DNA from: Orenia metallireducens
Lineage (GTDB): Bacteria; Bacillota; Halanaerobiia; Halobacteroidales; Halobacteroidaceae
DNA length: 64,000 nucleotides
Assembly: GCF_003001995.1 (NCBI RefSeq)
Contig: NZ_PVNB01000008.1
Span: 62,001-126,000 of the forward strand
Direction of reading: 5' to 3'
Made by a program: the position numbers and the translations under genes. The notes below the pieces were generated by a model. That model was not told where the DNA came from. It did no database searches and saw only the letters and a program-made list of their open reading frames with translations. Positions 42,771-50,515 of the stretch are shown here, piece by piece (the stretch's first letter is position 1; the number at the start of each line of letters is the position of its first letter).

Positions 42771-43988
42771 TTGACATTGATTAAACTACAGAGGCCAGAA
42801 GGAACTAGAGATTATTTACCAGAAGTAGCAGAGAAGAAGAGGTATATAGAGGATAAATTACATAATTTATTTAAAGGGTGGGGATATGAGGAAATTATTA
42901 CACCTACCTTTGAATTTTATGATATATTATCAGCAGGAACAGAAGGGTTACAGACTAAGATGTATAAATTCTTTGATCGTAAAGGTCAGATTCTAGCTTT
43001 AAGACCTGAAATGACTGCATCTATTGCAAGGGTAGCAGCCACTAAATTAAAGGATAATCCTTTACCTTTACGCTTATCTTATCAGAGCAATGTCTTCCGT
43101 TATACTAGTCCAAGGGCAGGACAATATCGAGAGTTCTATCAGGCAGGAATAGAGTTATTAGGTGTAGGAAGTCCAATGGGTGATGCAGAAGTGATTGCTA
43201 TGGCAGCTAAAGCTATTAAAGGGTCAGGGCTTAAGAACTTTAAGATAGATATCGGTGATGTAGATTACTTTACTGGGATTATGAAAGCGGCAAAATTAGA
43301 GGAAGAAGAGCAGATTGCAATTCGTAAAGCTTTATCCCAAAGAAATGTAGTGGAATTAGAAGAGTTATTAACTGGTACAGAGTTGACTAACAAGCAGAAG
43401 GATGCCATTTTATCAGCTCAAGAGCTACGAGGTGGGATAGAGATTATTGAAAAGGCTAAAGGTTTAGTAGATAATCAAGAGTCTTTAGAATCATTGATTA
43501 ATTTAGAGGAAGTATATCGTAACTTAGAGCTGTTAGGTGTTAGTGACTATATCTGTATAGATCTTAGTGTTGTTCGTAATTTTAATTACTATACAGGGAT
43601 TGTCTTTGAAGGATACACTAAGGATTTAGGTTATACTATCTGTGGTGGAGGCCGTTATGATAGGCTAGTAAGCAAGTTTGGATATTCAATACCTGCTACT
43701 GGATTTGCAATAGGGATCGACCGTTTGTTATTATCTTTAGAGAAGCAGAATTATAACTTTCCTCTTAACAGAGATAGAATATTGGTCTTGATAGACCCAG
43801 CTTATAAAGCAGAAGGTTTTGCTATGGCAGAAGAGTTGAGAGAGAAAGGTAAGCAGGTAGAGATTGAGATATTTGGTAGAGAATTAGTAGAAGTTATAGA
43901 GTATACAGCTAGTAAAGGCTTAGAATTAAAGGTAGTAGGAGAAGAATTACAGGCTAAGGTTAAGACTTTAGTAGATGGAGAGGAGTAG
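42771..43988 (+). CDS. hisZ: ATP phosphoribosyltransferase regulatory subunit
   Basis: 405-aa HisZ, a histidyl-tRNA-synthetase-like protein without aminoacylation function that activates short-form HisG. RPEGTRDYLPEVAEKKRYIE, ALRPEMTASIARVAAT, FRYTSPRAGQYREFYQAGIE and GGGRYDRLVSKFGYSIPATG are in order. Start is TTG 42771, with GGAGGAGG seven bases upstream. It directly precedes a short hisG (213 aa), which requires HisZ, so this is more likely HisZ than a true HisS. Confidence 0.93.
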   Translation: MTLIKLQRPEGTRDYLPEVAEKKRYIEDKLHNLFKGWGYEEIITPTFEFYDILSAGTEGLQTKMYKFFDRKGQILALRPEMTASIARVAATKLKDNPLPLRLSYQSNVFRYTSPRAGQYREFYQAGIELLGVGSPMGDAEVIAMAAKAIKGSGLKNFKIDIGDVDYFTGIMKAAKLEEEEQIAIRKALSQRNVVELEELLTGTELTNKQKDAILSAQELRGGIEIIEKAKGLVDNQESLESLINLEEVYRNLELLGVSDYICIDLSVVRNFNYYTGIVFEGYTKDLGYTICGGGRYDRLVSKFGYSIPATGFAIGIDRLLLSLEKQNYNFPLNRDRILVLIDPAYKAEGFAMAEELREKGKQVEIEIFGRELVEVIEYTASKGLELKVVGEELQAKVKTLVDGEE

Positions 43989-43992
43989 AGGT

Positions 43993-44634
43993 ATGAATAA
44001 ATTAACTATTGCTTTACCAAAAGGGCGATTATTTAAATCGGTAGTTCCGATTTTACAGGAAGCTGGAATTGTAAATCGAGACTTTGATGATGATTCACGG
44101 AAGCTGGTTTTAACTGATGAAGATAATAATATCGATATTATCTTATCCAAAGCGGTAGATGTGCAGACCTATGTTGAAAATGGAGCAGCAGATATAGGGG
44201 TAGCAGGAAAGGACGTGCTCTTAGAAGCGGGGGCAAAGGTCTGTGAGGTATTAGATTTAGGCTTAGGTTATTGTAGATTGGTTGTAGCTTTACCTGTAGA
44301 TAAAGGTATTACTAATTTAAGTCAATTAGCACCTACAGGACGAGTAGCTACTAAGTATGTCAATGTAGCTCAGCGATACTTTGATCAGAATGGAATTCAG
44401 ATAGAGGTAGTTAAGTTAAATGGTTCTATAGAACTAGCACCTATTATCGGTTTATCGGATATGATAGTTGATATTACTTCTACTGGAACTACTTTGAAGG
44501 AGAATAATCTGATTGAGATTGCTGAAATAGCTGAGTCATCGGCACGTTTAATCGTCAATCAAGTCAGCTATAAGACAGAGTATAAGCGGATTAGAGATAT
44601 AATTGAGAAGATAAGAGCAGTAATTAGTAATTAG
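43993..44634 (+). CDS. hisG: ATP phosphoribosyltransferase, short form
   Basis: 213-aa catalytic subunit of the first histidine-pathway step (ATP + PRPP to PR-ATP). LTIALPKGRLFKSVVPIL, DVQTYVENGAADIGVAGKDV, GRVATKYVNVAQRYF and DMIVDITSTGTTLKENNL are conserved. It lacks the C-terminal regulatory domain of long HisG, consistent with the adjacent hisZ. ATG 43993 was chosen; GAGAGGAG overlaps the hisZ stop. The final residues VISN and the stop TAG come from the left arm of a palindromic repeat. Confidence 0.95.
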   Translation: MNKLTIALPKGRLFKSVVPILQEAGIVNRDFDDDSRKLVLTDEDNNIDIILSKAVDVQTYVENGAADIGVAGKDVLLEAGAKVCEVLDLGLGYCRLVVALPVDKGITNLSQLAPTGRVATKYVNVAQRYFDQNGIQIEVVKLNGSIELAPIIGLSDMIVDITSTGTTLKENNLIEIAEIAESSARLIVNQVSYKTEYKRIRDIIEKIRAVISN

Positions 44635-44665
44635 TTATTGGTAACTATTTACTAATTACTAATTA
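44621..44665. repeat. Palindromic repeat at the hisG end
   Basis: TAATTAGTAATTAGTTATTG (44621-44640) pairs with TATTTACTAATTACTAATTA (44646-44665). The left arm encodes the last hisG codons and the TAG stop (44632-44634). It lies between hisG and hisD in the operon. Confidence 0.8.
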
Positions 44666-44698
44666 TTAATCACCAAATTAAAAAGGAGGTATATAAAG

Positions 44699-46003
44699 AT
44701 GTTAAAGATATTAAAAACTACTGATGTGGAAATAGAATCAGAATTAAATAAGGTTTTAAATCGTTCATCCTTTGATAATGAAGCTCAGGTAGAGGCTGTG
44801 GCTGAGATTTGGGATAATGTCAAAACTAAAGGAGATCAAGCTATCTTTGAGTATACAGCTCGTTTTGATCAGGTAGACTTAAAAGATAAGGGGTTAGAAG
44901 TACAGGCAGAGGAGATTGAAGCGGCTTATAAAGAGGTTGATGATAAATTCTTAAAGGCGATTAGAGTTTCCATCAAGAATGTAAGTGAGTTTCACAGTAA
45001 ACAGCTGCAAGAGAGCTGGATGGATATTAAAGAGGATGGTGTGATTTTAGGGCAGAAGTTTGAACCTTTAGAAAAGGTAGGAATTTATGTGCCAGGTGGT
45101 AGTGCTCCCTTGGTATCTTCGGTAGTAATGAATGGTGCTCCTGCCAAGGTAGCAGGGGTTAAGGAGATAATTATGGTAACTCCCCCTTCTAAGGATGGAG
45201 GAATTAATCCTTATACCTTAGTAACAGCAGCAGAGGTTGGAGTCGATAGGATTTATAAGGTTGGTGGTGCTCAAGCAATAGCAGGCTTGGCTTTAGGTAC
45301 TGAGACTATGACTAAGGTTGATAAGATAGTGGGACCAGGTAATATCTATGTTACTTTAGCTAAGAAGATGGCCTTTGGTTATGTAGATATCGATATGTTA
45401 GCAGGACCGAGTGAGGTCTTGGTATTAGCTGATGAGAGTGCTAATCCTCGTTTTGTAGCAGCTGATCTGTTATCACAGGCAGAGCATGATCCGATGGCTT
45501 CAAGTATTTTAGTAACTACTTCATCAGTGTTGGCTAAAGAGGTTAACTTAGAATTAGAGAAGCAGTTGGCTAAGCTATCCCGTCAAGATATCTGTAAAGA
45601 GTCTTTAGAAAACTACGGTGCTATCTTAGTAGCTCAAGATTTAGAGGAAGCAATAGATTTAACTAATCAATTTGCTCCAGAGCACTTAGAGGTTAAGGTT
45701 GATGATCCTTTTGCAATCTTAGGTAAATTAAAGAATGCTGGAGCGATCTTTATGGGAGAATATGCTGCAGAACCGATTGGTGACTATATTGCAGGACCTA
45801 ACCATGTCTTACCAACTGGAGGTTCAGCGAGATTCTACTCTCCACTGAATATAGATGACTTTAGAAAGAAGTCAAGTATTATCTATTATACTAAAGCGGG
45901 ATTAGAGAAGGTTAAGGATGATGCTGTTAGAATAGCTGAGGTAGAAGGGTTAGATGCCCATGCTAATAGTATTAAAGTCAGGTTTGAGGGCAGTAACGAG
46001 TGA
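44699..46003 (+). CDS. hisD: Histidinol dehydrogenase
   Basis: 434-aa zinc enzyme that oxidises L-histidinol to histidine in two NAD-dependent steps. VGIYVPGGSAPLVSSVVMNG, AGVKEIIMVTPPSKDG, QAIAGLALGTETM, VDKIVGPGNIYVTLAKK, AEHDPMASSILV, FAPEHLEV and GPNHVLPTGGSARFYSPL are family blocks. ATG 44699 follows AAAAGGAGG. The end GSNE plus stop TGA is encoded in a repeat arm identical in word to that in the ahbC tail. Confidence 0.95.
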   Translation: MLKILKTTDVEIESELNKVLNRSSFDNEAQVEAVAEIWDNVKTKGDQAIFEYTARFDQVDLKDKGLEVQAEEIEAAYKEVDDKFLKAIRVSIKNVSEFHSKQLQESWMDIKEDGVILGQKFEPLEKVGIYVPGGSAPLVSSVVMNGAPAKVAGVKEIIMVTPPSKDGGINPYTLVTAAEVGVDRIYKVGGAQAIAGLALGTETMTKVDKIVGPGNIYVTLAKKMAFGYVDIDMLAGPSEVLVLADESANPRFVAADLLSQAEHDPMASSILVTTSSVLAKEVNLELEKQLAKLSRQDICKESLENYGAILVAQDLEEAIDLTNQFAPEHLEVKVDDPFAILGKLKNAGAIFMGEYAAEPIGDYIAGPNHVLPTGGSARFYSPLNIDDFRKKSSIIYYTKAGLEKVKDDAVRIAEVEGLDAHANSIKVRFEGSNE

Positions 46004-46055
46004 CCAGTAAGCAGTTATGAGTAAGCACTCTTGTTACTCCGTTATTTATTACTGT
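45990..46055. repeat. Palindromic repeat at the hisD end
   Basis: GCAGTAACGAGTGACCAGTAAG on the left (the TGA at 46001-46003 is the hisD stop) faces TTGTTACTCCGTTATTTATTACTGTA (46031-46055). The left arm starts with the same word as the element at the ahbC end. Confidence 0.75.
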
Positions 46056-46075
46056 ACTTTAAAGGAGGGTTTAAA

Positions 46076-46660
46076 ATGAGAATAGCAGATATTAAGCGAG
46101 AGACCAGTGAAACAGAGATCTCTTTAAAGATAAATTTAGATGGTAGTGGAAACTCTAATATTGATACCCCTGTTCCTTTTTTAAATCACATGCTAGATTT
46201 ATTTACTAGACATGGTCTTTTTGATTTGGACTTGGAGGCTAAGGGGGATGTTGAGATAGATGACCATCATACTGTAGAGGATATTGGAATTGTGTTAGGG
46301 CAGGCCATCAAAAAAGCCATTGGAGATAAGGCGGGAATTAATCGCTATGGGAGCGAGTTTGTTCCAATGGATGATGCTCTAGTTCATATAGCCTTGGACT
46401 TAAGTGGGAGGTATTATTTAAATTGCGAGGTAGATGGACTAAAGGATAAGGTGGGAGAGTTTGATACAGAGCTAGTAGAGGAGTTCTTTAGAGCAGTAGC
46501 CTTTAATTTAGGTCTTAACCTACATATTAGAAAGCTAGCAGGTTATAACACCCATCACATTATTGAGGGTATCTTTAAAGCCTTTGGCAGATCATTATCG
46601 AAGGCTGTAGCTATGAATGAGAGGATTACAGGGGTAATGTCAACGAAAGGAAAACTGTAA
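46076..46660 (+). CDS. hisB: Imidazoleglycerol-phosphate dehydratase
   Basis: 194-aa monofunctional HisB (no phosphatase domain). [71 protein letters not shown] and [19 protein letters not shown] contain the manganese-binding histidines. ATG 46076 lies after AAAGGAGGG; an upstream in-frame extension would read through a repeat and was excluded. Confidence 0.95.
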   Translation: MRIADIKRETSETEISLKINLDGSGNSNIDTPVPFLNHMLDLFTRHGLFDLDLEAKGDVEIDDHHTVEDIGIVLGQAIKKAIGDKAGINRYGSEFVPMDDALVHIALDLSGRYYLNCEVDGLKDKVGEFDTELVEEFFRAVAFNLGLNLHIRKLAGYNTHHIIEGIFKAFGRSLSKAVAMNERITGVMSTKGKL

Positions 46661-46687
46661 TAGCTATTAGCTACTAGCTAATAGCTA
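46661..46687. repeat. Perfect 12-bp palindrome after hisB
   Basis: TAGCTATTAGCT / AGCTAATAGCTA with a three-base centre, starting on the base after the hisB stop TAA. Member of the TAGCTACTAGC word family. Confidence 0.85.
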
Positions 46688-46701
46688 AGTGAGGTGATAA
46701 A

Positions 46702-47322
46702 ATGATTGCAATTATAGATTACGGGATGGGTAATTTAAGAAGTGTACAAAAGAGCTTTGAGAAGGTTGGCTATCAAGCGAAGATAACCGATAAGAAAGAG
46801 GAGTTGCTTGATGCAGTTGGAGTTGTGCTGCCTGGAGTAGGTGCTTTTAAGGATGCGATGAAGAACCTGCAAGAGCTGGATTTGATAGATACGATCTATC
46901 AAGTAGTTGAGGAAGGAAAACCTTTTTTAGGAATCTGTTTAGGGTTTCAATTACTATTTAGTGAGAGTGACGAGTTTGGTCATACTAAAGGCTTAGATAT
47001 CGTTTCAGGCTCAGTTAAGAAGTTTCCTGATACGTTGGGACTTAAGATTCCCCATATGGGCTGGAACCAATTGAATCTTAAACAAGATAATAGAATTTAT
47101 GATGGATTAGCTGATGGAGAGTTCCAATACTTTGTCCATTCCTATTATGTTGAAACAGAGGATGAAGAGGTAATAGGTGCTACAAGTGATTATGGGATTG
47201 AGTTTGTAGCAAGTATTGCTAAGGATAATGTCTATGGTGCTCAATTCCACCCAGAGAAAAGTAGTGATAAGGGCTTGCAGATTCTTAAAAACTTTGGAAA
47301 AATAGTTGAGGAGGTAGAATAG
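46702..47322 (+). CDS. hisH: Imidazole glycerol phosphate synthase, glutaminase subunit
   Basis: 206-aa class-I glutamine amidotransferase that supplies ammonia to HisF. IAIIDYGMGNLRSVQKSFEK, VVLPGVGAFKDAM, PFLGICLGFQLLFSESDE (nucleophile Cys) and YGAQFHPEKSSDKGLQILKN (catalytic His and Glu) are present. ATG 46702 follows GAGGTGAT. It forms the HisH-HisF complex with the product of the gene two places downstream. Confidence 0.96.
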   Translation: MIAIIDYGMGNLRSVQKSFEKVGYQAKITDKKEELLDAVGVVLPGVGAFKDAMKNLQELDLIDTIYQVVEEGKPFLGICLGFQLLFSESDEFGHTKGLDIVSGSVKKFPDTLGLKIPHMGWNQLNLKQDNRIYDGLADGEFQYFVHSYYVETEDEEVIGATSDYGIEFVASIAKDNVYGAQFHPEKSSDKGLQILKNFGKIVEEVE

Positions 47323-48048
47323 GTGGAAGTTATACCAGCAATAGATATTCGTAATGGAAATTGTGTCCGTTTATATAAAGGTGATTTTGAGCAGGAGACT
47401 GTGTATGGTGACCCAATTGAGATGGCTAGATTATGGGCAAGTAAAGGGGCTAGCCGTTTACATATCGTTGATTTAGATGGCGCTTTAGATGGTAAGCCTA
47501 CTAATTTGGAGTTGATTTCTAAAATTGTTAAAGAGGTCGAGATTCCAGTACAGGTTGGTGGTGGAATCAGAACTATGGAGATTATCAAGAGTTATTTATC
47601 AGTTGGAGTGGATAGAGTAATTATTGGTACGGCTGCGATTGAGAATCCAGAGTTGGTTGTGGAAGGAATTAAAGAGTTTGGTGCTGAGAGAATTGTAGTA
47701 GGTATTGATGCTAAGAATAATTATGTAGCTACTGAAGGGTGGTTAGAGACCTCTGATACTACTGTTATCGATTTAGGTAAAGCAATGAAAGATAGAGGTG
47801 TAGAATGGGTAGTCTTTACTGATATTAGTAAGGATGGTACTTTAACAGGACCAAATATTGAGAGTACTCAAAGCTTGGCGAAAGAGACAGGCTTAAAGGT
47901 CATCGCCTCTGGAGGGGTATCTAAATTAGAGGATATCAAGAACTTAAAGAAAATAGAAGGTGATGGAGTAGTAGGTGTGATTACAGGAAAAGCAATCTAT
48001 ACCGATAGTTTAGATCTAGAAGAAGCGATTGAATTGGCTAACAGCTAA
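47323..48048 (+). CDS. hisA: ProFAR isomerase
   Basis: 241-aa (beta-alpha)8 barrel enzyme. EVIPAIDIRNGNCVRLYKGD (catalytic Asp of strand 1), HIVDLDGALDGKPTN, VQVGGGIRTMEIIKSYL, FTDISKDGTLTGPN and VIASGGVSKLEDIKNL are typical. GTG 47323 follows the hisH stop directly with GAGGAGG in the hisH tail. The last residues NS and the stop are encoded in the left arm of a palindrome. Confidence 0.95.
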   Translation: MEVIPAIDIRNGNCVRLYKGDFEQETVYGDPIEMARLWASKGASRLHIVDLDGALDGKPTNLELISKIVKEVEIPVQVGGGIRTMEIIKSYLSVGVDRVIIGTAAIENPELVVEGIKEFGAERIVVGIDAKNNYVATEGWLETSDTTVIDLGKAMKDRGVEWVVFTDISKDGTLTGPNIESTQSLAKETGLKVIASGGVSKLEDIKNLKKIEGDGVVGVITGKAIYTDSLDLEEAIELANS

Positions 48049-48060
48049 TAGCTACTAGCC
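48036..48060. repeat. Palindrome at the hisA end
   Basis: GGCTAACAGCT / AGCTACTAGCC with an AAT centre (one mismatched pair and one wobble). It contains the hisA stop TAA at 48046-48048. Same word family as 46661-46687 and the inner hairpin at 1358-1380. Confidence 0.8.
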
Positions 48061-48079
48061 AAATGAAAGGAGTGATTTT

Positions 48080-48847
48080 ATGTTAGCAAAGCGGATTATC
48101 CCTTGCCTTGATGTAGATAAAGGCAGGGTAGTTAAAGGGGTTAATTTTGTCGATATTCGTGATGCAGGAGATCCTGTAGAGTTGGCTGCTTTTTATGATA
48201 AAGAGGGTGCTGATGAGTTAGTCTTTTTAGATATTACAGCCTCTAGTGATAAGCGTAAGACGATGGTTGATGTAGTTAAAAGGACTGCTGAAAAGGTATT
48301 TATTCCTTTTACTATAGGTGGAGGAATTAGAACGACTGAAGATATGAGAGAGCTATTAAAGGCAGGAGCTGATAAGATATCGATCAACTCAGCAGCGGTG
48401 AAGAACCCTGAGTTGATTAGAGAAGGTGCTCAAAAGTTTGGGAGCCAATGTATAGTAGTAGCTATAGATGCTAAAAAAAGAGGTACCTCTTGGGAAGTCT
48501 TTGTCCATGGGGGAAGAACAGCAACAGGAATCGATGTAATCGATTGGGCTAAACAGATCGAAGAATTAGGTGGAGGCGAGATTCTTTTAACCAGTATGGA
48601 TGGTGATGGTACTAAAGATGGCTATGATAATGAGCTAAATAAAGCAGTATCAGAGGCTGTCAATATTCCTGTGATTGCATCAGGAGGAGCAGGAAATTTA
48701 GAGCATATTAAAGAAGCTTTTACAATAGGGCAAGCTGATGCAGCACTGGCAGCATCGATCTTCCATTTTAAAGAGTATACAATAGAAGAAGCTAAGCAAT
48801 ATTTAAAGAAAGAGGGGGTTAATGTTAGATGTCTATCAAAAATTTAA
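48080..48847 (+). CDS. hisF: Imidazole glycerol phosphate synthase, cyclase subunit
   Basis: 255-aa barrel cyclase that makes imidazole glycerol phosphate and [25 protein letters not shown] (catalytic Asp11 type), [50 protein letters not shown] (second Asp) and [17 protein letters not shown] are all present. ATG 48080 follows AAAGGAG. It overlaps hisI by 19 bases. Confidence 0.96.
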   Translation: MLAKRIIPCLDVDKGRVVKGVNFVDIRDAGDPVELAAFYDKEGADELVFLDITASSDKRKTMVDVVKRTAEKVFIPFTIGGGIRTTEDMRELLKAGADKISINSAAVKNPELIREGAQKFGSQCIVVAIDAKKRGTSWEVFVHGGRTATGIDVIDWAKQIEELGGGEILLTSMDGDGTKDGYDNELNKAVSEAVNIPVIASGGAGNLEHIKEAFTIGQADAALAASIFHFKEYTIEEAKQYLKKEGVNVRCLSKI

Positions 48848-49479
48848 AGTTTGATGAGAAGGGTTTGATTCCTGCTATCATCCAAGATGCAGAGACAAAA
48901 GAGGTTTTGATGATGGCTTATATGAATGAAGAATCTTTAAAGAATACAATTAGGACAGGTAGAACCTGTTTTTGGAGTAGAAGCCGCCAAGAGTTATGGT
49001 GGAAAGGAGAGACTTCAGGTCATATTCAAGAGGTTGTAGAGATAGATTATGATTGTGATGGTGATACTTTATTATTGAAAGTTAATCAGAGTGGTGGAGC
49101 TTGTCATACAGGGCATAAATCTTGTTTCTATCGTGGAATTAAACGGGAGAAAGATGCAGAGAAGGTATTTGATCCTAAGGAGGTTTATAAAAAATCTTTA
49201 GATTCAGATATATTAGATGAATTGTATGAAGTTATTAAGGATAGAAAAGAGAATCCAAAGGAAGGTTCCTATACTTCATCACTATATAAGAAAGGTGAGA
49301 ATTCCTTCTTAAAGAAGATAGGAGAAGAGGCTACAGAAGTAGTAATGGCTGCTAAAGAGAAGGATCAAGGTGAGATTATTTATGAGGTAGCTGATTTAGT
49401 CTATCACTTGATGGTGATGATGGTCTATTATGGTGTTGACTTAAAGGAGATATATCAAGAGTTGGAAGATAGAAGATAG
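48829..49479 (+). CDS. hisIE: Phosphoribosyl-AMP cyclohydrolase / PR-ATP pyrophosphatase
   Basis: 216-aa bifunctional HisI-HisE. The N-terminal cyclohydrolase has [53 protein letters not shown] and [14 protein letters not shown] (zinc Cys residues). The C-terminal pyrophosphohydrolase has [34 protein letters not shown] and [20 protein letters not shown] 48829 lies within the end of hisF. It is the last his gene; hisC and histidinol phosphatase are not in the operon. The stop adjoins a palindrome. Confidence 0.95.
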   Translation: MSIKNLKFDEKGLIPAIIQDAETKEVLMMAYMNEESLKNTIRTGRTCFWSRSRQELWWKGETSGHIQEVVEIDYDCDGDTLLLKVNQSGGACHTGHKSCFYRGIKREKDAEKVFDPKEVYKKSLDSDILDELYEVIKDRKENPKEGSYTSSLYKKGENSFLKKIGEEATEVVMAAKEKDQGEIIYEVADLVYHLMVMMVYYGVDLKEIYQELEDRR

Positions 49480-49504
49480 GAAAAATTCGATCGAGAATTT
49501 TTCC
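49479..49504. repeat. 26-base palindrome, copy 1
   Basis: GGAAAAATTC-N-TCG/GAATTTTTCC-type palindrome starting at the hisIE stop. A near-identical copy lies at 49674-49699 in the same orientation. Confidence 0.8.
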
Positions 49505-49673
49505 CCTGTGAGTTTCAAGAAACTCTCCATGATCATAAAGTTTCTCAAAAACATGAAACTTTATATCTCAGCACGAAGAGTCCAAAGGACTCGAAGGGAA
49601 AAGGACTTAGAGTTCAAATCTGAAATTTAGAGAGAAAGTCTATAATTAAGGATATAGTCAAAGGATTAAGATA

Positions 49674-49699
49674 GGAAAAATTCGATCAGAAATTTTTCC
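49674..49699. repeat. 26-base palindrome, copy 2
   Basis: GGAAAAATTCGATC followed by AGAAATTTTTCC, almost identical to 49479-49504, so the pair forms a direct repeat of a palindrome flanking about 170 bases with three hairpins. Confidence 0.8.
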
Positions 49700-49746
49700 T
49701 AGTTGCTTAACATTATACTTATACTAAAATTATATTAATTACTTTA

Positions 49747-49773
49747 AAAAGCTGTCTGTTTAAGATGGCTTTT
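49747..49773 (+). terminator. Probable terminator of the his operon
   Basis: AAAAGCTGTCT / AGATGGCTTTT, an 11-bp stem with two G-T wobbles and a five-base loop, followed by ATCTTATTTTAG. The T-run is weak. It lies 270 bases after hisIE. Confidence 0.6.
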
Positions 49774-50023
49774 ATCTTATTTTAGTTCTTAAAAACTACA
49801 TATTTCCTTAATATTATTAATAAATTTTACTTTTTGGATAAATTTTTTAATTAACTAGGAAGGAATTAATAGATTAAATCACGAATTATTAAGTTAAAAG
49901 AATCTATAAAAAAGAATTACCAAAGATATTTAGTAATATAAGATAGCGGATAGAATAAAGGATATGAATAAGGAATAAATTTTTTATAAAATAAATCCTT
50001 ATCTTATGAAAGGAGGAGACATT

Positions 50024-50482
50024 ATGTCAGAGGAAACAGGGCAAATTATTGTTTTCGATATAGGGGAAGAGAAGTTTGGTGTTAAAATCACCGAGGTACA
50101 TGAGATTATCCGTATGAAGAAGATAACTGAGCTTCCAATCAATTCTCCTTATATAGCTGGAATTATCAACTTACGAGGGGATATTATTTCAGTTATTGAC
50201 TTAAGAAAGAGGTTTGGGATAGAGGATATAGTTGAAGATGATAATACTAGAATTATTGTTGTAGAATTTGAAGGTCAAAATGTAGGATTAATTGTAGATG
50301 CTGTATCTGAGGTGTTACATATTGATGAGAGTAAGGTAGATGTTCCACCTCGTAGTATGTCTGGAATTAAGAATGACTATATTAGAGGAATTATTAAAGT
50401 AGGAGAGCATATAGTTATCTTGTTAGAATTAGCTAACTTATTAAAATCAAAAGAAAAGATTGAATTGGATAAAGAATCATAG
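50024..50482 (+). CDS. cheW: Chemotaxis coupling protein
   Basis: 152-aa CheW, the adaptor between chemoreceptors and CheA. IIVFDIGEEKFGVKITEVHE, LPINSPYIAGIINLRGDIIS, VIDLRKRFGIE, RIIVVEFEGQNVGLIVDAVS and YIRGIIKVGEHIVILLEL follow the two SH3-like lobes. ATG 50024 follows AAAGGAGGAG. It opens the cheW-cheA-cheY unit. Confidence 0.95.
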   Translation: MSEETGQIIVFDIGEEKFGVKITEVHEIIRMKKITELPINSPYIAGIINLRGDIISVIDLRKRFGIEDIVEDDNTRIIVVEFEGQNVGLIVDAVSEVLHIDESKVDVPPRSMSGIKNDYIRGIIKVGEHIVILLELANLLKSKEKIELDKES

Positions 50483-50515
50483 TAATAAATTTATTTAGGA
50501 AGGGGGAATTTGATT

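Larger units (their letters stand above)
49480..50023. other. 544-base gap with a block of hairpins before cheW
   Basis: No gene. Between the two 26-base palindromes are three successive hairpins: GAGTTTC-AA-GAAACTC (about 49510-49525), AAAGTTTC / GAAACTTT (about 49537-49562) and GAGTCC-AAA-GGACTC (about 49579-49593). A weak terminator follows at 49747-49773. The final 200 bases are AT-rich and lead to cheW; no consensus promoter could be assigned with confidence. Confidence 0.6.
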
